From Zoogloea sp041917255 (lineage in GTDB: Bacteria > Pseudomonadota > Gammaproteobacteria > Burkholderiales > Rhodocyclaceae): a stretch of 64,000 nt of DNA. Both the position numbers and the translations under genes were made by a program. The notes beneath the pieces are model-generated. The model was given only the letters and a program-made list of their open reading frames with translations, ran no database searches and was not told where the DNA came from. The stretch spans positions 21,532 to 85,531 of the forward strand of contig JAYRYA010000020.1 of the NCBI GenBank assembly GCA_041917255.1, given 5' to 3'. Below, in pieces: positions 1-7,783 of this stretch (position 1 is its first letter; every line of letters begins with the position of its first letter).

Positions 1-16
1 CAGTCCCGGAGCGCAT
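1..16 (-). CDS. Start of a gene running off the left edge (partial)
   Basis: An ATG at 14-16 overlaps the TGA stop of the next gene upstream (16-18) in a TGATG arrangement, the usual sign of translational coupling. Only five codons (Met-Arg-Ser-Gly-Thr) lie inside the window, so no function can be given. It is reported only because the overlap suggests that the small exported protein beside it is part of a longer operon continuing to the left. Confidence 0.3.
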
Positions 17-375
17 CAGGGGACGCCGGTGCTGACGGTGGGGACACCGACCTGCAGTCGATGGCGCCGGCCATCAGGGCCCGTCACGAGGGCGCTGGCT
101 TCGTCCATGCGGATCTGGCGGGCGTCAGCAGGGGTAGCCTGGCCGTCCAGAAAGATCACCGGCTGGCCATCGCTGCGGGTGATGATGCCGTCAAGGCGTG
201 GTGGCGGTGCCGGGGCTGCGACTGGCTGCGGCGGTGGCTGGTCGAGTCGGGCGCGGGCTGCAGGGGTGTGGAATAGTCGGCCGAGGGGTTCGGCCCCGGC
301 ATCGAGGCCAGGGAAAAGCGCCAGAAGGAGCAGGGTACTTGCCTGCACAAACGATAGGAATGAGAACATGCGCAT
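16..375 (-). CDS. Small exported protein, function unknown
   Basis: This is a 119-residue protein with an N-terminal hydrophobic segment (about residues 8-27, ending ...DAGA) that looks like a cleavable signal peptide, so it is probably periplasmic. A proline/alanine-rich linker (about 45-60) follows, then a small domain beginning DGIITRSDG with a beta-strand-like pattern. The layout of short export signal, Pro-rich linker and compact C-terminal domain resembles accessory proteins of type IV pilus or type II secretion loci (PilP/GspC/MshK-like), but that is shape only. The start has two in-frame Met codons two residues apart (373-375 and 367-369). The stop overlaps the ATG of a further gene at the window edge, so the gene is probably the penultimate visible member of an operon. 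Confidence 0.6.
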   Translation of the reverse strand: MRMFSFLSFVQASTLLLLALFPGLDAGAEPLGRLFHTPAARARLDQPPPQPVAAPAPPPRLDGIITRSDGQPVIFLDGQATPADARQIRMDEASALVTGPDGRRHRLQVGVPTVSTGVP

Positions 376-431
376 ATGCGCAGGAATTTAGCATGATTCG
401 TGCAGGAGCGCAGCCTCACGCCGCGCAGGCT

Positions 432-2195
432 TCAGGACGCGGCGAGGACGCGGTTCTTGCCGGATCGTTTGGCGATGTACATGGCCTTGTCGGCGCGGTC
501 CAGCGCCTGCTCGGGCGTTTCCCCCTCGAGCAACTGGGCGACGCCGGCGCTGAAGGTGATGAGCAGCTTTTGCTGCCGGGCCAGGAAGAATCGCTTGGTG
601 AGGGCGCGCTGCAGCCGGACGAGGGCGGCGACGGCGGCTTCGAGACCGGTGTCGGGGAGCAGGATGACGAACTCCTCGCCGCCGTAGCGGGCGACGGAAT
701 CCTGCGGCCGGATGTTTTCCCGGACGACCTCGGTGAGGTGCTGGAGCGCGCCGTCGCCGGCCTGGTGGCCGTGGACGTCGTTGATCTGCTTGAAGTTGTC
801 GATGTCGAGCAGTCCCAGGCACAGCGGCGTGCCGCGGCGTTGGGCGAAGGCGGTCTCGCGGGCCAGGGCGTCGTCGAGGCCTTTGCGGTTGAGCACGCCG
901 GTCAGCGGGTCGTGGCGGAGGAGGTCGCTGGTCTGTTCGAGCTCGTGCTGGAGCCGGGTGATCTCGGTATTGGCGTCGTCCACGCGACTGCGCAGGGCCA
1001 CCAGTTCGTCCCGCGAGCGGGCCGTGGATTCCTGGACGCTACGGGTTTCGCGCATCACGTCGGCGATCACGTCGGTGAGTTCGGTGATGTCGTGGGCCGC
1101 AGCGATGCGTGCCGCGGAGCGTTCAATCTTGGTGTGGTAGTCGCCGGTGGAGTCGGTGAATTCGCCAAGGCGGTCGACGAAGCGGGAAAGCATCTCCTTG
1201 AGGCGTAGCTGAGCGTCGGAGAGTTCGAGCTTGATGGCGCTCTGGCGATCGATCACGTCACGCAAGCGGCTTTCGAGTTCACTCAGGACACGAATGTCGA
1301 GGGGGTGGGCGAACATCTCGCCCATCAGGGCGATCTGGCCGTGGAGCCAGCGATCATCCACCACCAGTTCGCCGATGTTCTCCAGGATGAGCTGGAGGAC
1401 GTGCTGGAGGGCATCCCGCAGGGCGTGCTGGTCCTCGCTGGCCCATTCGAGGCCGGCACGAAGCTTGTCGAGGCGCTGCCGGAGCACGTTGGCGGTAAAT
1501 CGGATCGGCTGCTGACGCAGGGCGGCGGCCAGTTCCCGGGCTTCCGTGGCGAAATCGGAATCGGTGGTCGGAGCCTGGCTGGCGACGCTATCGATCAGGC
1601 TGGCCAGCAAGCCGGCGAAGGGCTCTGCCGCGGTGTCGGTGCGCAGCGATTCGCTGGCGTGGGGCATCGACGCAGAGGTGGCCGGAAGCTCGGCAGTGTT
1701 TGCCGGCAGCTCGTCGTCGTCGGTGTTGCGGGTCCAGGCCCGCAGCAGCCCCTGAAGTCGTTCGGCGAGGCGGTCCGGGTTGGTGCCGGAGGCGCTCAGC
1801 ACACGGTCGAGCATCTCGCGCTTGCGGGCCTGGGTGAGGCCTGCCTGGCGCCGGTCCCATTCGGCGATCAGGTCGCGCAGCAGGGTGCCCCAGTTGATGT
1901 CCTGGCTGTCCGTGGCGCCTAATGCGTCGGCGATCACCGCACCTAGCTTGGTCCAGTCGGCCTGGGCCACAGCGGCGTCGAAATCCCGGGCGATGCGCAG
2001 GGCTTCGTGGTTGTGCCGGGGCAGGGACGCAGCGATCTGCCGGAGGGCACGGTCGGGAAAGGCCTCTTCGACGGGCGTGCCGGCGATCTCGTGATAGAGG
2101 GTCTGGTAGTTGTCGGGGGTGGGCGCGATCCGTCGCAGGGCAAGTTGTCGGAAGGCTTCGCGGGCGATGTCCGAGGGACGGTTGGGTTCGTTCAT
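432..2195 (-). CDS. Diguanylate cyclase (GGDEF domain) with long N-terminal region
   Basis: This 587-residue protein should make cyclic di-GMP from two GTP. The C-terminal GGDEF domain spans about 425-585. Its active-site motif is GGEEF at 505-509, preceded by an RPQD inhibitory site at 496-499, exactly five residues upstream, so both catalysis and product inhibition look intact. No transmembrane segment is seen, so it is probably cytoplasmic. The N-terminal 400 residues are helical and start with a pattern (DIAREAFRQLALRRIAPTPDNY) shared by several betaproteobacterial GGDEF proteins. About residues 330-420 look coiled-coil, which would support dimerisation. The signal sensed is unknown. It is transcribed alone, downstream of and parallel to the response regulator/kinase pair. 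Confidence 0.93.
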   Translation of the reverse strand: MNEPNRPSDIAREAFRQLALRRIAPTPDNYQTLYHEIAGTPVEEAFPDRALRQIAASLPRHNHEALRIARDFDAAVAQADWTKLGAVIADALGATDSQDINWGTLLRDLIAEWDRRQAGLTQARKREMLDRVLSASGTNPDRLAERLQGLLRAWTRNTDDDELPANTAELPATSASMPHASESLRTDTAAEPFAGLLASLIDSVASQAPTTDSDFATEARELAAALRQQPIRFTANVLRQRLDKLRAGLEWASEDQHALRDALQHVLQLILENIGELVVDDRWLHGQIALMGEMFAHPLDIRVLSELESRLRDVIDRQSAIKLELSDAQLRLKEMLSRFVDRLGEFTDSTGDYHTKIERSAARIAAAHDITELTDVIADVMRETRSVQESTARSRDELVALRSRVDDANTEITRLQHELEQTSDLLRHDPLTGVLNRKGLDDALARETAFAQRRGTPLCLGLLDIDNFKQINDVHGHQAGDGALQHLTEVVRENIRPQDSVARYGGEEFVILLPDTGLEAAVAALVRLQRALTKRFFLARQQKLLITFSAGVAQLLEGETPEQALDRADKAMYIAKRSGKNRVLAAS

Positions 2196-2343
2196 GGCGG
2201 GTCTGCGCTGGGCGGTTTGCGAGCTGCCGTCGTCAACTCAAGCCTCGGTGCCGGGCTGGGTTGAGAGACGGCGCTCCTGGTAAGCCCGTTGAATAACGGC
2301 CGTGCCCGACATGCCTTGAGGCTGCCGAACACGGCCGTCGCGC

Positions 2344-2376
2344 AAAAAAAAGAAACCCGCCGGCTACTCGGCCAGC
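2344..2376 (-). terminator. Intrinsic terminator after the NarL-type regulator gene
   Basis: Read on the minus strand, a six-pair GC stem (2371-2376 with 2359-2364, one G-U pair) overlaps the stop codon of the response regulator and runs into a T tract interrupted by one C (2344-2355). The stem is short but the tract is long, which fits a modest Rho-independent terminator for the kinase/regulator operon. Confidence 0.5.
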
Positions 2377-3005
2377 CCGTGCTTGAGCCCGTAATGGGTC
2401 AGTTCGGCGTTATTGCGCAGGTTCATCTTCTCGAGAAGACGGGCACGATAGACGCTGACCGTCTTGACGCTGAGGTTGAGCGCCTCGGCGATCTCGGTGG
2501 GGGTCTTGCCGGAGGCGATCATGCACAGGGTTTGATACTCGCGATCAGAGAGCTTCTCGTGGGGCGGGCGCTCGCTGTCTTCGCCGATGGCGTTGGCGAG
2601 CTCTTCGGCAAGGGACGGGCTGACGTACTTCTTGCCGCTGGCTACCTGGCGGATCGCGGTGACGAGGAGTTCCGGCGCGCTCTGCTTGGTGAGGTAGCCC
2701 GCCGCGCCAGCCTTGAGGGCGCGGATCGCGTACTGCTCTTCGGGGTACATGCTGAGGATGAGCACCGGCAGGCGCGGGTATTCCTTCTTGATGATCTTGA
2801 GGGCGTCGATGCCGTTGCGGTCGGGCATCGAGACGTCCATCAGCACTACATCCCATTCGCCCGAGCGCACCAGTTGCACTGCCTGGACGCCGTTTTCGGC
2901 TTCGCCGGCCACGGTGAGGTCGGCGGTGTCAGAGAGTATCTGGCGCAGGCCCTGGCGGACGATGGCGTGGTCGTCGGCGATAAGTACGCGGATGGGCTTG
3001 CTCAT
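2364..3005 (-). CDS. NarL/FixJ-family response regulator
   Basis: This 213-residue two-component output protein has an N-terminal receiver domain (about 5-120) with the acidic pair Asp11/Asp12, phosphoacceptor Asp57 (in VVLMDVSMPD) and a conserved Lys near 105. A LuxR-type helix-turn-helix follows at about 148-205 (EKLSDREYQTL... TPTEIAEALNLSVKTVSVYRARL). It should bind DNA when phosphorylated. Its ATG overlaps the TGA of the upstream kinase gene by four bases, so the two are translationally coupled and are almost certainly partners. A terminator follows its stop. Targets cannot be read from the sequence. Confidence 0.92.
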   Translation of the reverse strand: MSKPIRVLIADDHAIVRQGLRQILSDTADLTVAGEAENGVQAVQLVRSGEWDVVLMDVSMPDRNGIDALKIIKKEYPRLPVLILSMYPEEQYAIRALKAGAAGYLTKQSAPELLVTAIRQVASGKKYVSPSLAEELANAIGEDSERPPHEKLSDREYQTLCMIASGKTPTEIAEALNLSVKTVSVYRARLLEKMNLRNNAELTHYGLKHGLAE

Positions 3006-4558
3006 GCAAGGCTCCTGAAGGGGTTGGGCTCTTCCGCTGAGGCAGGCAGGAGCGGTGCGCGCAGACAGAGGCGGGTTCCGTGGGGCGGGATGTCTGACAG
3101 ATCCAGGCGTCCGCCCAGGCTGGCCAGTCGCTCGCGGATGCCGCGCAGGCCAAAGGATCGGGGTTTCTGCAGATCGGTGGCGTCGAGACCGCAGCCGTCG
3201 TCGGCAATCTCGAGCACCACCTCGTCACCTTCCTGCATGAGTCTCACGTTCACCTCGCTGGCTCCGGCATGCTTGCTTACGTTGGTCAGCGCTTCCTGAA
3301 ACACCCGGAAGAAGGCCAGAGCCGTATCGTAGTCCGGGTCGAGGTCGTGGTCAGTACAAAGAATGTTACAGGCGATGCCTGTCCGCTGAGCGAAGTCCTC
3401 GCCCTGGGATTCAATCGCCGCAGCGAGACCGAAATCCTTGAGGATGCCTGGGCGCAGCTCCCGCGTGACGCGTCCGACGGTGGCGATGGCGTCGTCCACC
3501 ATCCGCCCCACATTGCGGGCGCGTTCGCGGGCCTGGGTGAGGTTGACCTCGAGCTTGGCTTCGAGGAGGGACATCTCGAATTTCATGGCAACCAGGGTGC
3601 CGCCGAGTACGTCGTGAACATCTCGCGCGATACGCTCACGCTCGTCTTCCTTGATGCGCTGGAGGTGATTCGAGAGAGCCGCCAGCTGGCTGCGGGATTC
3701 GCGCAGGTCGGCCTCGACGTGTTTGCTGTGGGTGATGTTCCACATCACGCCTTCCCACACCACCGCACCCATTTCGGACAGACGCGGCGAACTGCGCAGG
3801 TTGATCCACTTCTGCTCGCCAGTGGCGAGCTGAATGCGGCCTTCCCAGTTGAGGGTCGAGAGGTTCTCGGCCGACACGCAGGCGGCTTCCATGAAGCCTG
3901 GCAGGTCTTCCTTGAGCAGCCAGTTCATCCAGCCCGCCGAGCTGCCGATGAGCGCTTCGGCCGTGTTCCCGAAGAGCATTGCTGCGGCCTCGGAGAGATA
4001 CTGGAAGCCGAGCATGCCATCCGGCGTGTAGCCCATCTGGAAGACCACGCCAGGGATGTTGTCGGTGAGAGCGCGCAGACGTGCCTCGCTCTGGCGCAGC
4101 GTTTGCTCGGCCTGACGCTTCTCGCGCCGATTGACGACTTCGCGCATCTCCCGCTCGACGGCTGGCACCAGGCGATCGAGCTTGTTCTTGCTGAGGTAGT
4201 CGTGGGCGCCGGCGCGCATCGCGGCGATGGCCTCGTCCTCCTGCATCACGCCGGAGACGATGATGAAGGGCAGATCGACGCCGAGTTCCTGGGTGCTGCG
4301 CAAGGCCGCCTGGGCGTTAAAGCCGGGCAGGTTGTGGTCGCACAGGATGACGTCCCAGCTCTCGCGCTGCAGCGCCTCAAGCAGGCCTTCCTCGGACGCT
4401 ACCTGCAGGTAGGTCGGCGCGTAGCCTGCGTTGCGGAAACGGTGGAGTAGCAGGATGACGTCGTTTTCGGAGTCTTCGATGAAGAGCAGGCGGATCGGCG
4501 GCTTGGCCGGACCGACCGGAGAAAAGCTGGGGGTATCCGGCTTGTGGGCAGTAGGCAT
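3002..4558 (-). CDS. Soluble hybrid sensor histidine kinase: receiver-PAS-HisKA_3-HATPase
   Basis: This 518-residue kinase has a receiver domain at its N terminus (about 22-140, phosphoacceptor Asp74 in ILCDHNLPG), a PAS domain (about 160-280), a NarX/DegS-type HisKA_3 dimerisation domain with the phosphorylated His in ERIARDVHDVLGG, and a C-terminal HATPase with the N box (FQEALTNVSKHA) and G box (DDGCGL). No signal peptide or transmembrane helix is present, so it senses a cytoplasmic cue or takes input by phosphorylation of its own receiver. An N-terminal rather than C-terminal receiver suggests that an upstream kinase feeds into it. It overlaps the following NarL-type regulator by four bases, making that its likely substrate. 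Confidence 0.9.
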   Translation of the reverse strand: MPTAHKPDTPSFSPVGPAKPPIRLLFIEDSENDVILLLHRFRNAGYAPTYLQVASEEGLLEALQRESWDVILCDHNLPGFNAQAALRSTQELGVDLPFIIVSGVMQEDEAIAAMRAGAHDYLSKNKLDRLVPAVEREMREVVNRREKRQAEQTLRQSEARLRALTDNIPGVVFQMGYTPDGMLGFQYLSEAAAMLFGNTAEALIGSSAGWMNWLLKEDLPGFMEAACVSAENLSTLNWEGRIQLATGEQKWINLRSSPRLSEMGAVVWEGVMWNITHSKHVEADLRESRSQLAALSNHLQRIKEDERERIARDVHDVLGGTLVAMKFEMSLLEAKLEVNLTQARERARNVGRMVDDAIATVGRVTRELRPGILKDFGLAAAIESQGEDFAQRTGIACNILCTDHDLDPDYDTALAFFRVFQEALTNVSKHAGASEVNVRLMQEGDEVVLEIADDGCGLDATDLQKPRSFGLRGIRERLASLGGRLDLSDIPPHGTRLCLRAPLLPASAEEPNPFRSLA

Positions 4559-4597
4559 GCGCTAAGTACGGGCTGCGTGGTTGTGTCGCTTTATGTT

Positions 4598-4603
4598 TAT
4601 AAT
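4598..4603 (+). promoter_or_regulatory. Possible -10 box for tRNA-Thr
   Basis: A perfect TATAAT lies about 100 bases before the tRNA-Thr gene and downstream of the divergent kinase gene start. No convincing -35 hexamer is seen 16-18 bases upstream. The hexamer stands out in GC-rich DNA, but its use as the tRNA promoter is only inferred. Confidence 0.4.
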
Positions 4604-4706
4604 CCGGCCCTCGCTGGGGCCTGCACCATTCCAAAGGATAGTTCAGGCTGGCCTTTGCAGTCCATGCGTATCGGGATGTTTCCGCGTGGCAGGAAGGCGG
4701 CGATCA

Positions 4707-4782
4707 GCCGGTGTAGCTCAGTTGGTAGAGCAGCGCACTTGTAATGCGAAGGTCGAGGGTTCGATTCCTTTCACCGGCACCA
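4707..4782 (+). tRNA. tRNA-Thr (anticodon TGT)
   Basis: A full 76-base cloverleaf can be drawn. The acceptor stem is GCCGGTG with CACCGGC, and the D arm contains AGTTGGTA. The anticodon loop CTTGTAA (4738-4744) has TGT at 4740-4742, the T arm has loop TTCGATT, and CCA is encoded at 4780-4782. The outer pair of the anticodon stem (G with A) is mismatched. TGT reads ACA and other ACN codons for threonine. Confidence 0.95.
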
Positions 4783-4800
4783 GAAAAATCAACGAGATAG

Positions 4801-4825
4801 GCCGATCCGTGAGGGTCGGCTTTTT
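4801..4825 (+). terminator. Intrinsic terminator after tRNA-Thr
   Basis: An eight-pair stem (4801-4808 with 4813-4820, one G-T pair) closes a GTGA tetraloop and is followed by TTTTT. It lies 18 bases after the tRNA 3' end. Confidence 0.85.
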
Positions 4826-4876
4826 CGTTGGGGTTACGCCGGGGTTACATCTCCGTCAATCCAGGTGCGATCAAAA

Positions 4877-5023
4877 ATGCACGGAATCGTGGGTTACATC
4901 ATCATCGGCGCATGCGTCGTCGCCGCGCTGGTGGCTGTGGCGTCGTTCGTGATCGACATGCGGCAGAGCCAGCGGGGCGCCGAGAAGCGGCGCCGGCTCT
5001 CGTCGCGCCTGACTGGAAAGTGA
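4877..5023 (+). CDS. 48-residue single-pass membrane peptide
   Basis: The reading frame begins ATG-CAC-GGA and ends TGA at 5021-5023, encoding 48 residues. Residues about 5-26 are a continuous hydrophobic helix (IVGYIIIGACVVAALVAVAS), followed by a strongly basic tail (RRGAEKRRRL type pattern, ending RLTGK). That gives a clear N-out/C-in topology by the positive-inside rule. It ends six bases before the DUF5710 gene, so the two could share a transcript. The gene is short and its ribosome-binding site is weak, so it could be chance. The intact membrane-plus-basic-tail design argues for a real small protein. No function is assigned. Confidence 0.5.
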   Translation: MHGIVGYIIIGACVVAALVAVASFVIDMRQSQRGAEKRRRLSSRLTGK

Positions 5024-5029
5024 TCCGCC

Positions 5030-5341
5030 ATGAAAACCTACCTGCGCGTACCGTTTGCCGAGAAGGACGAAGCCAAGCGCCTGGGCGCCCGCTGGGATCC
5101 GGCAAAGAAGCTGTGGTACGTCCAGAATGCTCCCAATCTCGCGGCCTTCGAGCGCTGGCTGCCGGTTCAGTCTGATCTGGCGGGCGCGGTCACGCAGCCC
5201 GCGACGACTGTCAGGATGAAAGCGGCCCAGGTGCAGACGGGGTCGCGCTACTTCGATTTGCACTGCGACTGTTTGCCTTGGGTGGGCTGTGCCGCGTGCG
5301 GGCCGGTGGTCGAAGCCCGGGGCTGGCGGGCTCCGGCCTAG
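5030..5341 (+). CDS. DUF5710-domain protein
   Basis: This is a 103-residue protein. Residues 1-45 match the DUF5710 pattern: a short strand, then VPFAEKDEAKRLGARWDPA and the aromatic KKLWYV. The domain is known from plasmid and phage primases and DNA-handling proteins, usually as a small appended module; its biochemical role is not established. The C-terminal part holds four cysteines (HCDCLPWVGCAACG), possibly a small metal site. GGAAAG stands about 12 bases before the ATG. The gene sits between two tRNA genes and follows the small membrane peptide by six bases. Confidence 0.75.
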   Translation: MKTYLRVPFAEKDEAKRLGARWDPAKKLWYVQNAPNLAAFERWLPVQSDLAGAVTQPATTVRMKAAQVQTGSRYFDLHCDCLPWVGCAACGPVVEARGWRAPA

Positions 5342-5467
5342 CCGGACGGGGTATTGCTCGCGCGGCCGTGATGGCGGCTCGGTGCTAAAGCGAAGTCAGG
5401 CGAATCCGCCATCAAGCTCGTACGGACTGGGTCGTTAAACCATGGTCTTCAGTTGTTAGCCGCGACC

Positions 5468-5863
5468 ATGCAGATCCGTATTCATGCCACGCATCCCCGG
5501 GACGGTCGGTCGTTCAAGATCACGATGGTGAACTTCCCCGACGACCGCGCCGACGATTTTGCCCGCAGCGTCAAGTCTCTGGCGAAAGTCACCTATGGAT
5601 CGCTGCTCCAGCAGCTTGTTACCGAGAGGGCGCCGGAGGCTCGCCGTGATGCCTTCTTTGACACCCTCTTCAGCAACATCTGCAGCGAGTTTCAGATGTT
5701 CGGAAGTCAGTTCGACTTTACCGACTCGATGGAGCGGCAGCCGGTCGATCTCTTCCGTAACTTCCTGAGCCTCTGCGCGTCGGTCTACGCCGCCCAGACC
5801 TTTGGTTGGCTGCCGACAACTGCGCTCTTGCAGGCGCCGGACAAGGCTGCGCCCCGGGGCTGA
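5468..5863 (+). CDS. Conserved-looking hypothetical protein
   Basis: The gene encodes 131 residues from the ATG at 5468; an upstream in-frame TTG at 5453 would add five. No export signal or membrane helix is evident. The N-terminal 30 residues alternate like beta strands (MQIRIHATHP... SFKITMVNF) and the rest is mainly helical, with many aromatic residues around 75-100 (FFDTLFSNICSEFQMFGSQF). Codon usage is GC3-rich, like neighbouring genes, supporting a real gene. I do not recognise the family. It could be transcribed with the DUF5710 gene, although 126 bases separate them, including a possible nine-base inverted repeat (5369-5377 with 5406-5414). Confidence 0.55.
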   Translation: MQIRIHATHPRDGRSFKITMVNFPDDRADDFARSVKSLAKVTYGSLLQQLVTERAPEARRDAFFDTLFSNICSEFQMFGSQFDFTDSMERQPVDLFRNFLSLCASVYAAQTFGWLPTTALLQAPDKAAPRG

Positions 5864-6183
5864 CGCTGCGGTTGTAGGACTGGCGCCAGAAGATCAAGGC
5901 TTGCGTCGTGGTTGACGATCATCAGATCGTGAGCGGTTTTGGTGTCGAAAACGGCCGAGTGCACTGCGGCGCCGGTCGTGCGCCTCGCTTTCGACAGAGA
6001 TGTGGCGTTCGGCTTGCGAGCGCAGCCTCCAGGGCGTCGGCCTGCTGATCATCAGGCCATCAGGCAGGGGCGGCGCCTCGTCAAACAACGCAGCGCTGCA
6101 CCCGAATTGGCGGATTCGGGCAGGCTTTCATGGCTCCTTCGATACCGGCTGCCGGCCGATTGATTGAGTCCACTCAAAAAAAC
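5864..6183. other. Gene-free stretch before tRNA-fMet
   Basis: No frame here shows convincing codon bias, a ribosome-binding site or a recognisable domain. The only clear signal is the tRNA promoter at its right end. Confidence 0.5.
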
Positions 6184-6212
6184 TTGACGCGGTGTTCTGA
6201 CTTGTCTAATAT
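6184..6212 (+). promoter_or_regulatory. Sigma-70 promoter of tRNA-fMet
   Basis: TTGACG (6184-6189) and TAATAT (6207-6212) are separated by exactly 17 bases. Transcription should begin near 6219, seven bases before the tRNA. This is one of the two closest-to-consensus promoters seen in the window, as expected for a heavily used tRNA. Confidence 0.85.
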
Positions 6213-6225
6213 GTCGTTTCTCCGA

Positions 6226-6303
<78 letters not shown>

Positions 6304-6307
6304 ATTA

Positions 6308-6351
6308 GTAAAGCAAAAGGCCAATCCGAAAGGGTTGGCCTTTTGCTTTAC
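6308..6351 (+). terminator. Strong intrinsic terminator after tRNA-fMet
   Basis: Two 20-base arms (6308-6327 and 6332-6351) pair with only one G-T and close a GAAA tetraloop. The A-rich and T-rich flanks inside the arms make it potentially active on both strands. It lies five bases after the tRNA. Confidence 0.92.
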
Positions 6352-6580
6352 GTGTCGTTGCATCGTTATTGTTCCCGCCGCTTCAAGGTCGTAGCTCCAC
6401 TGCTGTCGAGGAAGTCGTTCGCCCCGGTTGGCGGGCGTGCCGCGCCAGCTCGCCGGGCGGCAATAGCGGTGAAACCGGCCGTCTGGTCGTGCAAGGCGGT
6501 AAGTTTACGACTGTGGCTACAGTCCTTCACGTCTTGCGACGCCTGCTGAAGTTTGATCTGCAGATCGATTTGCTGCCGGT

Positions 6581-7783
6581 TTAGCGACGTTTGTCGGTTA
6601 CGTCCTCAACTTCGGTGAGGAGGGGCGACGGGGTGGTGAGAAGGGCGTCGAGCTGCTTGCGATCCGCGGCGATCACGCTTTCGACGTTCTCCGGGGTGAG
6701 CAGGACGCCGAACTTGGCGTCGGCGTCCGCCTCGCCCATCACCCGGGCGATCACCTTGCTTCCCAGGGCGCGCTTGAAGTGGCCAGCTTCCCAGAAATAC
6801 TGGAGGTGGGTCTTGCGGTCGCCGGGGGCGGGGATGGCTTCGAGCGTTTCGGGGCCGATGCCGCTGAAATCCCACACCTCGACGCCTGGATGCCGCGCGG
6901 CGATGGCGACGACCATGCGCTTCCAGTCATTGAAGAGATCGGCGAGGCCAAGCCTGGCCTGCATCAGGCGGATCTCGGCATGGTAAGGATAGATCACCAG
7001 CCGGGCCTTGCCGCCGCTCTGCTGGATGTCGGCAAGGAGGGCGTCGAGCGCCTGCTGGTCGATGGATTGCCCTTCGGCCGGCTGGATAGCCTTGGCCTTG
7101 CGGCCCCAGTTGCGGACGTTCTCGTCGGCGCGCTGGCGGAACAAGATGTAGTGGCCGCTGTTTTCCACTTCAGCGATGTAGTTGTCCAGCGGATTGAAGC
7201 CGCGCTCGGTGAGGGTGGCGGCGTATCGGCTGCGCTGCAGGGCGGTGGTTTTGGCGGAATCCCGCAGGCCGGTGATGGAGAACACGGTCTCGGCGAGCAC
7301 CTTGCCGTCGATAGCCGGCGGGGAGTCGGCGGGCGGCAGCGGTGCGGCCTTGTTGGAGCCGAGGAAGTCGTAGAACTCCACCCCTATCAGTGCGATTTTT
7401 GGCGTGCAGCCGGCGGTTTGCAGCCAGCCAAACTGGCGCAGGGCCGTGCTCACTGCCGAGCCGGGGATCGAATGATTGAAGGCCGACAGGCCCTGGGCGG
7501 CAAAGGCAGGGTGCTCGGGGTCGAAGCCGATCTCGGCGCGGGAGTTGCCAAAGATGCCGGCGCTGGGGCACAGCCGGCGGGCGGCTTGCCAGCGGGTGAG
7601 CTCCCGGTGATGGTCGAGATAGGGCTTGGTGGCGCTGAGGCCGGCGATCCTCGGCGAGCCGAAGATGCCTAGCGGGTCGATGAAGACGTTGATGGCACCT
7701 ACCAGCGCGACGCAGGCGACGAGAGTGGCCAGCATCCAGCGCAGGTAGCTGGCCCAGGAGAGAGGAGTCGACGGGGAAGCCAT
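6581..7783 (-). CDS. SGNH-hydrolase-like partner of the MBOAT acyltransferase (AlgJ/AlgX-like)
   Basis: This 400-residue protein has one N-terminal membrane anchor (about 14-33) and a large exported domain. GNSR at 79-82 fits the block I nucleophile motif of SGNH-fold acetyltransferases, here with Ser81. A C-terminal His near 335 (FWEAGHFKRALG) sits where the catalytic His would be. Members of this class take acetyl groups delivered across the membrane by an MBOAT protein and transfer them to polysaccharide. The ATG overlaps the stop of the MBOAT gene by one base (TGATG), which strongly ties the two together. The frame stays open upstream to 8638, but that part only shadows the MBOAT gene. 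The polysaccharide substrate is unknown, as no synthase genes lie nearby. Confidence 0.75.
   Translation of the reverse strand: MASPSTPLSWASYLRWMLATLVACVALVGAINVFIDPLGIFGSPRIAGLSATKPYLDHHRELTRWQAARRLCPSAGIFGNSRAEIGFDPEHPAFAAQGLSAFNHSIPGSAVSTALRQFGWLQTAGCTPKIALIGVEFYDFLGSNKAAPLPPADSPPAIDGKVLAETVFSITGLRDSAKTTALQRSRYAATLTERGFNPLDNYIAEVENSGHYILFRQRADENVRNWGRKAKAIQPAEGQSIDQQALDALLADIQQSGGKARLVIYPYHAEIRLMQARLGLADLFNDWKRMVVAIAARHPGVEVWDFSGIGPETLEAIPAPGDRKTHLQYFWEAGHFKRALGSKVIARVMGEADADAKFGVLLTPENVESVIAADRKQLDALLTTPSPLLTEVEDVTDKRR

Noticed and set aside
2296..2338. Two copies of the palindrome ACGGCCGT as an operator pair
   Set aside because: An eight-base GC palindrome repeated 35 bases apart is not rare at this GC content and lies downstream of, not before, the regulator gene.
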